A stretch of DNA of 64,000 bases from Culex pipiens pallens (lineage: Eukaryota; Arthropoda; Insecta; Diptera; Culicidae): the NCBI RefSeq assembly GCF_016801865.2, contig NC_068939.1, forward strand, positions 86,957,881 to 87,021,880, read 5' to 3'. The position numbers and the translations under genes are program-made. Below, piece by piece: positions 56,961 through 64,000 of the stretch (positions are counted from its first letter, which is position 1; each line of letters opens with the position of its first letter). A model generated the notes under the pieces. The model made no database searches. It had not been told where the DNA came from and saw nothing but the letters and a program-made list of their open reading frames with translations.

Positions 56961-59900
56961 TCCTCCCCCCGGGCTGGGGAGAAGTCCCAGCAGGAATCGC
57001 TCCGTGGTCTGCAGTCTGCTCGTTGTCCTCAATCGGGAGGACGGATAGCTTGGTGATCGGACGCCGGACGACTGTTCCACCAACCTTCACGTCCGCGGTG
57101 CGTACAAATCCATCTGGCCCCAGGTAGGTTTGCTGGATAATTCCCATCTTCCACTGTAGTGGCGGCGCGTCCTTTTCTTCCAGCAAAACCACCATTCCCG
57201 GACGCACGTTCGGCTTCTCCTTGTTGTCCTTGCCTCTCGGCTGGAGGCTCGTCAGGTAGTCGCGCTTCCAGGTTCGCCAAAACTGTTCGCGCAGGAGTTG
57301 CAGGTGCTGCCACTTCGACAGCCGGTTGGTGGGTGTCCCCTCGTAGACTGGTTCCGGGATGGCCGTAAGGGGTCGCGCAATCAGGAAGTGTCCCGGCGTC
57401 AGAACTTGCGGATCCGCGGGGTCCGCCGACGTAGCGAACAAGGGCCGCGAATTTAGCACCGCCTCGACCTCCGCGAGAACAGTGGCGTACTGCTCGAAGG
57501 TGAGTTGTGCGTTCTTGAGGATGCGCTTGAGATGGTATTTCGTGCTTTTTACAGCCGCCTCCCAGAGGCCACCGAAATTCGGCGCCCCCGGAGGGATAAA
57601 CGACCAGGTGATCTCCTTCGGTTGGCAGTAGGTCGCTATCTGGTCGTTGAACGCACGCTGGTTGAACAGCAGGAACAGCTCGTGCAACTCCGCCTTGGCC
57701 CCCTTGAAATTCGTCCCGTTGTCGGAATGGATCGTGCGAGGCACGCCGCGTCGGCTCACGAAGCGCTGGAGGGCGGCCAAGAATGCCTCGGTCGTGAGGT
57801 CCGAGACGAGCTCCAGGTGGACGGCCTTGGTCGACATGCACACGAACACCGCGAAGTAGGCCTTCACGAGTTGCGGCTTTCGGGTTCCTACCTTGACGAA
57901 AATGGGCCCGGCGTAATCTACGCCGACCTCTTCAAACGGGAGGGCTTGCGTCACACGGCAGGATGGCAACCGTCCCATCAGTTGGCTCGAGCCGCGAGGC
58001 TTCGCGCGGAAGCACGTCACGCAGCTCCTTGTAACGCTCCGGACTGTCGACCGTCCGTCGATCAGCCAGAACCGCCTCCTCAGCGTCGCAAGCAAGGCCG
58101 ATGGCCCCGCGTGCAGGTGCTCTTCGTGGTACGCTCGAACGATCAGGTTGGTAACACGATGCTTCGGGAGGAGAAGTTGGTGTTGGGTCTCGAACGGCAA
58201 CTCCGACTGCTGCAATCTGCCACCCACTCGTAGCAGGCCCTTGTCCAGGAACGGGGTCAAACCTTGGATGCGTCCAGCGGTATCGTTCTCGGCAACTTGC
58301 TGGATTTCCTTGGACAGTGCATCGTGCTGGATCACCATCACAATCACGTCCTGCGCCGCCCTCAACTCCGGGATGGTCAGGTAGCGCTGGCGAACTCGTT
58401 CCGCCGGATTCTTCTTTCTGCAGTTGGCCGTGAAGCGCAGCACGTACGCCATCACCCTTTGCAGCTTACGGTATGAGCTGCACGTTTCGAAGATCGGAAA
58501 CTCGACGGAATTGCAGGTAAGCATCGTCACCATCTTCACCTTCCGCAACTCGGGGATCTCACAGTCCGGCAAATCTTCCACAGGTTCCACCCGGTACTCC
58601 TCGGACTGCATGTACGCCGGTCCTTCCCACCACTTATCGCACACCATCAGTTCGGCGGGAAACATGCCACGTGACACCAAGTCGGCAGGGTTGTCCTTGG
58701 TTCGCACGTAAAGCCAGATGAAGTTGCTGGTTTCGTTTCGTATCTCGGCGACACGGTTGCGGACGAACGATTGAAGCTGGTCTAAGGGTTTCTTGAGCCA
58801 CGCCAAAACCACTTGGCTGTCGCACCACAGAACGACGTTCCGGAACGGCAGTTTCAACGCTGCGAGGACCTTGACCACCAGCTTGGACAGCAATCTGCAC
58901 CCGAGGAGCTCGAGTCGGTGGATGTCGAGCTGCTTTGTTGGTGCTACCTTGGACTTGCTGCAGAGTAGCCGCATCTGGGGGGACTTTCCGCTCGGGAACA
59001 GGCTGCGCACGTAAATCACTGCGCCGTATGCGACCTTGGAGGCGTCGCTGTATCCGTGGAGTTCAAGGGCAATGTTTCCAGGGCCGATTACGTAACGGGG
59101 GATCCGGATGTCTCGCACGAAGGGAAGTGCGATTTGAAATTGTTCCCAAGTACTTGCCAACCCTCCTTCCAGCAGCACATCCCACGACAGGCCAGCGAGC
59201 CAAACTCGCTGCATCAGGATCTTGGCCTTGATGATGACCGGTGAAAGCAAGCCCAGCACGTCGAAGAACTTGCCGATCTCCGACAGCACACGCCGCTTGG
59301 TGGCATCGGCGTCGGCGTCGGCTTGGTTGGCAGTGAACCGGAACTCGTCATCCCCTGGACTCCAGTAGAGCCCCAGAGCCTTGACCACGCCACCGGTCAG
59401 TCCGTCCAGATCGATGAGTTTCTCCCGCTCACCCTCCGGAATCTGATCCATGACCGCCGACTCGTTCGAACTCCATTTGTGGATCGGAAACCCACCACGG
59501 CTGAGCAGGCCTTGGAGTTGCTTCAAACACTCGATCGCTTCGTCAGGTGAGTCTGCCCCAGAAAGAATGTCATCGACATAGCAAGCGTCGCGAACGATTT
59601 TGGCAGCCAGCGGAAATTTTTCTCCTTCATCTTCGCAGAGTTGAACCAAGCAGCGGGTCGCGAGAAAAGGTGCAGATGCCGTCCCGTACGTCACGGTTGT
59701 GAGCTCGAGCACGCGGATAAAGTCGGCCGGTTCGTTGCGCCAGAAGATTCGTTGGAAGGGAGTGTCCGCAGGGGCCACCCGGATCTGGCGGTACATCTTC
59801 GACAAATCTGCGGTGAAGGCGACCGGGTGCTTGCGGAATGCGAGCAGAATCGAGAAAAGGTCGTTTTGGACGGTTCCCCCGATCTGCAAGGCTTCGTTGA

Positions 59901-62049
59901 GGGAGACACTCGAAGGGGAGAGTTTTGCCGAAGCGTCGAAGACTACCCGCAGCTTGGTTGTGGAACTCGAGGGGCGAAGGATGGCATGGTGCGGCATGTA
60001 GTAACGACCTTGGCCAGGTGAGTCGTCGGCCTCTTCAACCGACTTGCAATGCCCCAGGGATTCGTACTCGGAAATAAACTCACCGTATTGCCGTTTCAGG
60101 TCCGGGTCCCGGTTGAGCCGCTTCTCCAACGACAGGAATCGCCGAAGAGCCAGGCTGCGGTTGTCGTCGAGGTTGCCGACGACGGGGCGGAATGGCAAGC
60201 GAACCTCGTACCGGCCGGTAGGGTCCCGCTTGTGTGTCGCACGGAAGAATGCCTCGCACTCGTCCTGTTCTGTGCTGACTTGTGTGGCGCTGTCGATGTC
60301 CTCGACCCGCCAGAATCTCTCGATGGCTTCGCTCACGTCATCGAGCGTTGCAGTGTGGCTGAACTGCGCGTCAGGAACGGTGTCGCCGACATCACCCGCG
60401 ACGACCCAGCCCAGGTAGGTCTCGCGGAGCTCTGGAAGGTTCTTCGCCAACTCTAGTTGTCCCGATTTCAGCAGCTTGAAGAACATCGAGACGCCGAGCA
60501 ACATGTCGATCCGGTCCGGTGTGTGGAAGTTCGGGTCGGCCAGCTGGATGTTCGCAGGAATCGGCCAGTCGGACGTGCTGATCGGGGCCGACGGAATCAT
60601 CCCGGTTACCTTGGGGACGATGAGACACTCCACGTCCACCGTGAAGCTGTTGTACCGGGATCGGAGCTGGACCGTCATCGACTCTCGGGCGTATGTCTTC
60701 ACTGCACCGATTCCGCAGATGGGAACGTTTGCAGCTACTCGACGTGTGTTCAACCGTTTCGCCAATTGTTCCGTAATAAAATTGACCTGCGATCCGTTGT
60801 CGAGCAGCAGCCGGCATGGCACAGGTCGGTCCTTGTCGTCCAGCAGGTGGACGAGCGCTGTCAGAAGCATGACGGTCTTCACCGTCTGGGTGTGGTTGCA
60901 GGTTGCCGAAGTAGACTGTGGTGGTTCTTGGCCAGCGGCTTGGGACACTGGCGGCTGGTTGGCTAGTGGTGCAACGTTCTGCGGGTTGACGGGTTTCTGC
61001 ACGAATTTTTGTTCCGAGTCGTCGTGCAGCAGTGTGTGGTGACGTTGGCGGCACTTTCCACAGGAATACCTGGACGTACACTTCTTCCAGCTGTGGCCCT
61101 TGCGGAGGCAGTTGAGACACAGGTTCTTGCTTCTTACCTTTTCGCTGCGTTGGGCCACCGTGAGGCCAGCGAGGGTGCCGCACTTGAAGGTGAGGTGGGA
61201 GTCACCGCACATCTCGCAGCGGATCTCCGGGTTCGACGACGTGGTCGCAGCGTTGGCTTTCTGGTAGGACGGTTTGTTGGTTGGCCTCGGGTTGTTTCGG
61301 TCTCGCTGCTTCGCTGCAGGTTCACTGGTCTCGTCGCATCTCTCCAGGACGGAGACGCGGTTCTTCAGGAACTTGATGGTTTCTTCGTAGTTCGGCAGCT
61401 CGCCCTTCTTCACCGTGGCCTCCCACAGTTTCTTGGTTTCGCTGTCCAGGGCGTGGGCCAGCAGGTACACGACGAACTGCGTCGACACACCAGTGAACTC
61501 CTGCCTCAGGTATTTGAGGTTTTCTACGTGGCCGACCACGGTCTCCACCAGCGCTCGTAGTTCCGCGTGGCTCTCCTTGTGTAGCTTCTGGACCTTCAGC
61601 AGTCCACCGATATGGATGTCCACCATTCTCCGGTTGTCTTCATACCGCTCCTCCAGCAACTCCCACGCGCCGTCGTAGTTGCCGTCCTCGATTGTCTTCT
61701 CGTCCAGCGTCCCTTTTGCCTCACCAATGAGGGCTTCCTCCAGGCGATACAGCTTCATCCTGGGAGTTTCGTTCGACCGGTCAACGACGTCACGGAACAT
61801 CGTCTTGAACCGCTTCCAGTTCTCGTACTTTCCGTCGAACGTGGGTACGAGCCGAGGAAGGGACTGCTGGATGACAACGGGTCGTTGGGCAGCAGGTGCA
61901 GGGGCGGATGCTGGACCAGCCAGGATTTCCAGGGTTTGCTTCCATCCTTCTAGCATTGTGTCAATCTCGATGAACAACGTTTCGAATTCCACCAACTTAT
62001 CGCCGTGCTCCTTCCGCTTCTTGGAGTCCAGGCGGACGATGCGTTCGTG
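56947..62049 (-). CDS. BEL/Pao Gag-Pol polyprotein, main open part
   Basis: About 1700 codons without a stop. Gag capsid-like region 60-240 (LPRLVPTFDGKYENWKRFK start). Zinc knuckles at Cys279-Cys291, Cys312-Cys325 and Cys331-His343. Retroviral-type protease with DNGSQ at Asp418. Reverse transcriptase about 690-870, with Asp749 and the catalytic YVDD at 825-828. RNase H about 995-1130, with Asp1003, Glu1048, Asp1078 and Asp1124. Integrase: HHCC zinc site (His1309, His1314, Cys1344, Cys1347) and the catalytic triad Asp1379, Asp1444, Glu1498. A C-terminal integrase module spans about 1580-1675. The true start lies upstream in 62469-62686, beyond the nested insert; an in-frame stop inside the insert cuts this part off. 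All catalytic residues look intact. Confidence 0.95.
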   Translation of the reverse strand, partial: HERIVRLDSKKRKEHGDKLVEFETLFIEIDTMLEGWKQTLEILAGPASAPAPAAQRPVVIQQSLPRLVPTFDGKYENWKRFKTMFRDVVDRSNETPRMKLYRLEEALIGEAKGTLDEKTIEDGNYDGAWELLEERYEDNRRMVDIHIGGLLKVQKLHKESHAELRALVETVVGHVENLKYLRQEFTGVSTQFVVYLLAHALDSETKKLWEATVKKGELPNYEETIKFLKNRVSVLERCDETSEPAAKQRDRNNPRPTNKPSYQKANAATTSSNPEIRCEMCGDSHLTFKCGTLAGLTVAQRSEKVRSKNLCLNCLRKGHSWKKCTSRYSCGKCRQRHHTLLHDDSEQKFVQKPVNPQNVAPLANQPPVSQAAGQEPPQSTSATCNHTQTVKTVMLLTALVHLLDDKDRPVPCRLLLDNGSQVNFITEQLAKRLNTRRVAANVPICGIGAVKTYARESMTVQLRSRYNSFTVDVECLIVPKVTGMIPSAPISTSDWPIPANIQLADPNFHTPDRIDMLLGVSMFFKLLKSGQLELAKNLPELRETYLGWVVAGDVGDTVPDAQFSHTATLDDVSEAIERFWRVEDIDSATQVSTEQDECEAFFRATHKRDPTGRYEVRLPFRPVVGNLDDNRSLALRRFLSLEKRLNRDPDLKRQYGEFISEYESLGHCKSVEEADDSPGQGRYYMPHHAILRPSSSTTKLRVVFDASAKLSPSSVSLNEALQIGGTVQNDLFSILLAFRKHPVAFTADLSKMYRQIRVAPADTPFQRIFWRNEPADFIRVLELTTVTYGTASAPFLATRCLVQLCEDEGEKFPLAAKIVRDACYVDDILSGADSPDEAIECLKQLQGLLSRGGFPIHKWSSNESAVMDQIPEGEREKLIDLDGLTGGVVKALGLYWSPGDDEFRFTANQADADADATKRRVLSEIGKFFDVLGLLSPVIIKAKILMQRVWLAGLSWDVLLEGGLASTWEQFQIALPFVRDIRIPRYVIGPGNIALELHGYSDASKVAYGAVIYVRSLFPSGKSPQMRLLCSKSKVAPTKQLDIHRLELLGCRLLSKLVVKVLAALKLPFRNVVLWCDSQVVLAWLKKPLDQLQSFVRNRVAEIRNETSNFIWLYVRTKDNPADLVSRGMFPAELMVCDKWWEGPAYMQSEEYRVEPVEDLPDCEIPELRKVKMVTMLTCNSVEFPIFETCSSYRKLQRVMAYVLRFTANCRKKNPAERVRQRYLTIPELRAAQDVIVMVIQHDALSKEIQQVAENDTAGRIQGLTPFLDKGLLRVGGRLQQSELPFETQHQLLLPKHRVTNLIVRAYHEEHLHAGPSALLATLRRRFWLIDGRSTVRSVTRSCVTCFRAKPRGSSQLMGRLPSCRVTQALPFEEVGVDYAGPIFVKVGTRKPQLVKAYFAVFVCMSTKAVHLELVSDLTTEAFLAALQRFVSRRGVPRTIHSDNGTNFKGAKAELHELFLLFNQRAFNDQIATYCQPKEITWSFIPPGAPNFGGLWEAAVKSTKYHLKRILKNAQLTFEQYATVLAEVEAVLNSRPLFATSADPADPQVLTPGHFLIARPLTAIPEPVYEGTPTNRLSKWQHLQLLREQFWRTWKRDYLTSLQPRGKDNKEKPNVRPGMVVLLEEKDAPPLQWKMGIIQQTYLGPDGFVRTADVKVGGTVVRRPITKLSVLPIEDNEQTADHGAIPAGTSPQPGGRMLAA
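56961..56970 (-). promoter_or_regulatory. Polypurine tract of the BEL element
   Basis: GGGGGGAGGA on the element strand abuts the 3' LTR directly. This is the expected primer for plus-strand DNA synthesis. It lies inside the coding frame, just before the stop codon. Confidence 0.85.
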
Positions 62050-62468
62050 CACCCAAAACTGGCAGCGCTAGTCCGAGAGAATGATGGTCTCGAGTCGAGA
62101 GAATAGTGGTACCATTCACGGACGCAGAGAACACACCTCGAGATGGGCGATAGAACTATTCTCTCGAGGTTCATTTGCAAAAAAAGTTCATCCGTCAAAC
62201 AAAAAACCAAAAGTGTCGACAACGGGAATCGAACCAGAGACCTTTGACAAACCAATGCAATGACTTAGCTGCCTCGGCCACCACAGCTTGGTGACCAAGG
62301 AGAAGTCAGAAGTCGATGTATGACACTTGTTGGAGATTTATTGATTCAACTAACGAATGAACTCATTTGTTATGATGGTGTGAGTTGGTACCATTATTCT
62401 ATCGATTTTGGCACTGAGCCCTCAATAAATTTTGAGAGAACGATTATCTCGACTCTGAATTTTGGGTG
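62050..62468 (-). mobile_element. Nested 419-bp TIR element with tRNA-like core, disrupting gag
   Basis: The ends CACCCAAAA (62050-62058) and TTTTGGGTG (62460-62468) are perfect 9-bp inverted repeats. TG lies outside each (62048-62049 and 62469-62470), a possible 2-bp duplication. Further inverted similarity exists inside (GAATA(G/A)TGGTACCA near 62101-62115 and 62383-62400). On the minus strand the middle is tRNA-like: an A box (TGGCCGAGGCAG, complement of 62269-62280) and a B box (GGTTCGATTCC, complement of 62225-62235). The insertion adds stops and shifts the frame of gag. It may be a MITE that captured a tRNA-like promoter, or a SINE whose flanks look inverted. The boundaries are inferred from the terminal repeats and from the break in the gag frame. 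Confidence 0.7.
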
Positions 62469-62686
62469 TGGAGAGAATTGAACTCGGCGTTGGAGGCATC
62501 GAGCACTCTCCGGTTCACGTTGATCTGGGTCGCGGTCCGTTCGTGCAACCCGAGCCCAGCCAGCTTCTCCTTTAGGCTTACGAGTTTTAGGAGTTTCTCG
62601 TCCCGCAGGTAGATCAGGGTCGCCAGATCTTCGCCATCGTCCACCTCTTCCTTTTTCGCCGGGGTGCGCGGTGTTTTTGGCGGCAT
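62469..62686 (-). pseudogene. N-terminal Gag fragment of the BEL element
   Basis: The first ATG after the leader (62686) opens a frame beginning MPPKTPRTPAKKEEVDDGED, a lysine/proline-rich start typical of BEL Gag. About 72 codons belong to the element before the nested insertion; the frame then runs into insert sequence and stops at 62444. The rest of Gag continues on the other side of the insert. Confidence 0.85.
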
Positions 62687-62785
62687 CGTGCACTTTTAGG
62701 TTATGTAACCTCACTTTTTCACTTTTTCTTTTCCGGATGCGGATTTTTGCACCTTCAAGCACTTTTTCTTCCGGAATGTTTTTTC

Positions 62786-62978
62786 AGGCCGGTTTGCCTT
62801 CTTCTTCCACGGAAAGTTCTAGGCCAGTCGGCCTCACGGGTCTTCCACGTGGTTGTGCCCAGATTCCGAGACCGGTTTGTCTCTTCCTCCAGCGCACTGT
62901 TTTTGCGGGGTTTTTGGCCGGTTTGCCTCACCCTTCTCACTCGCGGTCACTGTCCACGGCTTTGAGGCCGGTTTGCCT
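62786..62978 (-). repeat. Five-copy 14-bp motif array in the BEL leader
   Basis: A motif close to AGGCCGGTTTGCCT (plus strand) starts at 62786, 62821, 62869, 62915 and 62965. The second and third copies are degenerate. Spacing is 35-50 bp. The array lies between the primer-binding site and gag. Its role is unknown; see the findings. Confidence 0.75.
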
Positions 62979-63030
62979 CTCACACGCGCGGCGGGAGCCT
63001 TCTTTTGTACATCCACCGCCGGAAGTCCAA

Positions 63031-63047
63031 TCCGGGTTGAAGGACCA
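63031..63047 (-). promoter_or_regulatory. Primer-binding site of the BEL element
   Basis: TGGTCCTTCAACCCGGA begins one base after the 5' LTR on the element strand, in the usual place and with the usual TGG start. From memory, the best match is the 3' end of an insect tRNA-Tyr with two mismatches. The tRNA identity is tentative. Confidence 0.75.
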
Positions 63048-63048
63048 A

Positions 63049-63413
63049 TGTTCGGGCCCGGTCGTGGCCCAGGAAAAAGCGGACTGAAGTGGACTTTTGC
63101 GGCAGACAGTTCTTGTGGCCGTGGATATAAAAAAGAAGCACTCGGAAACGGAAAACTTTCACTTTAACACTACTTTATTAAACTAGTTAAAATTAAGCGT
63201 AAAGAACGTGTTGTTTCCGCGAGCACTTGTAAGCGAGTGATGAAAAAAGATGGCGCCGAGCGTCGTTCTCTCCTCTTCTCCTTCTTCGTCGTCGCGCACA
63301 ACGGCCGCCGTTGCGCGCCGAGGTTGTGCAAGGTGGGAAAACCGATCGTAGCAATCTGGCTGCGGCGCTCGACCAGTGCTGCCAAATCAGCTCGATCCGT
63401 CAAGCAGCCAACA
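63049..63413 (-). repeat. 5' LTR of the BEL/Pao element (365 bp)
   Basis: The partner of 56596-56960. On the element strand it runs TGTTGG...CGAACA. The poly(A) signal is at plus-strand 63174-63179. It contains the promoter for the element RNA. No single TATA or Inr can be assigned with confidence. Confidence 0.97.
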
Positions 63414-63418
63414 GTGCT

Positions 63419-64000
63419 GAATTGCATTACCGCAAACGCGAAAGTGCACTTCACCACGATAATTGAAATAATGACGTCTAATGTTTGGACATACAACTCC
63501 ACTCCAAACGTCCAAAAGTGGTCAGTTTCGGCCGGGCCCCCTCTTGCTCTGGGCTGGGCCCTTCCTTTCAAATCAAATAATCTATAAATTAAATACCGAC
63601 CACCGAGCTCCGGTCCAGTCCGAAAAGTACAAGATTAAATGCAAACATTTGCTAACAGCATTTGGCACGGCTATACTGCAGCGGGTAGAAGTAGTGCACT
63701 ATTCCGCCCGCAGAACATGAAAGGCCACACTGGCTGGTGCTGCCGAGTTGTATCGTTTTCACGTGATCTTTAGCGGGGCTAAATGGCACAGAGCGCTGCC
63801 GAAAAGGAACGATACTTGATATATGGTTTGAATGTTTGAAGCATAGAACTCCGTGGCCAAGGTGCATCGGGGAGGGGTGGCCAAACGGAGAAAAAAATGC
63901 CAACATTTTCAGCTCTATATCTTAAAAACTGATTGTGGCAAATGTGAATTTTAGGTAATTATTAATTGTTATCAAAAAAAAAAAAAAAAATGGAGCTGGT
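63419..64000. other. Unique noncoding DNA beyond the BEL element
   Basis: No supported gene. The frame at 63652-63906 is unrecognised. A run of 17 A lies at 63974-63990. Confidence 0.4.

Larger units (their letters stand above)
56596..63413 (-). mobile_element. BEL/Pao LTR retrotransposon, young, broken in gag
   Basis: A 6.8-kb element. Its 365-bp LTRs differ at two positions, and the 5-bp target duplication GTGCT (56591-56595 and 63414-63418) is intact, both signs of recent insertion. On the element strand the order is 5' LTR, primer-binding site, leader of about 360 bp, the start of gag, a nested 419-bp insertion, the rest of gag and pol, polypurine tract, 3' LTR. No envelope-like frame follows integrase. 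Without the nested insert the two gag parts would share one frame, so that insertion is the only obvious lesion. The YVDD reverse transcriptase box and the C-terminal integrase module place it in BEL/Pao and not Ty3 or Ty1. Confidence 0.97.

Noticed and set aside
57029..57841. 270-codon minus-strand frame within the integrase region
   Set aside because: An alternative frame of the same strand as Pol. It contains no domain, whereas the Pol frame has the complete integrase motifs.
57505..58233. 242-codon plus-strand frame and other antisense frames across the BEL element
   Set aside because: Shadows of the Pol coding region on the other strand.
62215..62290. Genuine tRNA gene inserted in the BEL element
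   Set aside because: The cloverleaf does not close, and it lies inside a 419-bp element with its own termini.

Overview
The window looks like nuclear DNA of a culicine mosquito, most likely Culex or a close relative. It holds an insect long-wavelength opsin, an arthropod-type BEL/Pao retrotransposon and a dense load of MITEs and tRNA-derived SINE-like repeats of the kind seen in mosquito genomes. The species is inferred from content and was not checked by any search. There are no prokaryotic signals.

I can support only one host protein-coding gene. It is a long-wavelength visual opsin on the minus strand at 47924-49030, with a single coding exon. Its upstream DNA has a coherent photoreceptor promoter: a TATA box at 49293-49300, a perfect palindromic P3/RCSI-type homeodomain site at 49317-49327, a K50 (Otd-type) site at 49409-49414, and a probable 57-bp intron in the 5' UTR.

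Nearly everything else recognisable is mobile or repetitive. From left to right: a near-perfect 177-bp palindrome (116-292); two 9-bp satellites in opposite orientation (5628-5956 and 8706-9040) around a SINE-like insertion (6176-6579); a TIR-bounded element with pol III boxes (9564-9780); a Tourist-like MITE with relatives elsewhere in the window (9910-10387); a 2.2-kb composite heptamer satellite (12668-14873) whose two-part structure recurs at 43768-44808; a GC-rich open-frame block (17040-18130) between TCTGAN-type satellites; several MITEs with TA duplications (22799-23472, 24572-25609, 28168-28402, 30353-30833); a 5'-truncated LINE (33167-33765); a TIR element with 163-bp internal repeats (38594-39576); a retroposed segment ending in 50 A residues with a 23-bp target duplication (39739-40842); a TTAA-flanked foldback element (51809-52280); and a SINE-like insertion with a 17-bp duplication (52529-53144).

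The right end is a nearly complete, young BEL/Pao element (56596-63413, minus strand). It has 365-bp LTRs differing at two positions, a GTGCT target duplication, a primer-binding site, a polypurine tract, and a 1700-residue frame for Gag, protease, reverse transcriptase, RNase H and integrase. A 419-bp element with terminal inverted repeats and a tRNA-like core lies inside gag and breaks it. The BEL leader also carries five copies of a 14-bp motif at 35-50 bp spacing.

The remaining intervals are AT-rich or unique noncoding DNA in which I see no supportable gene. They could be intergenic or intronic.
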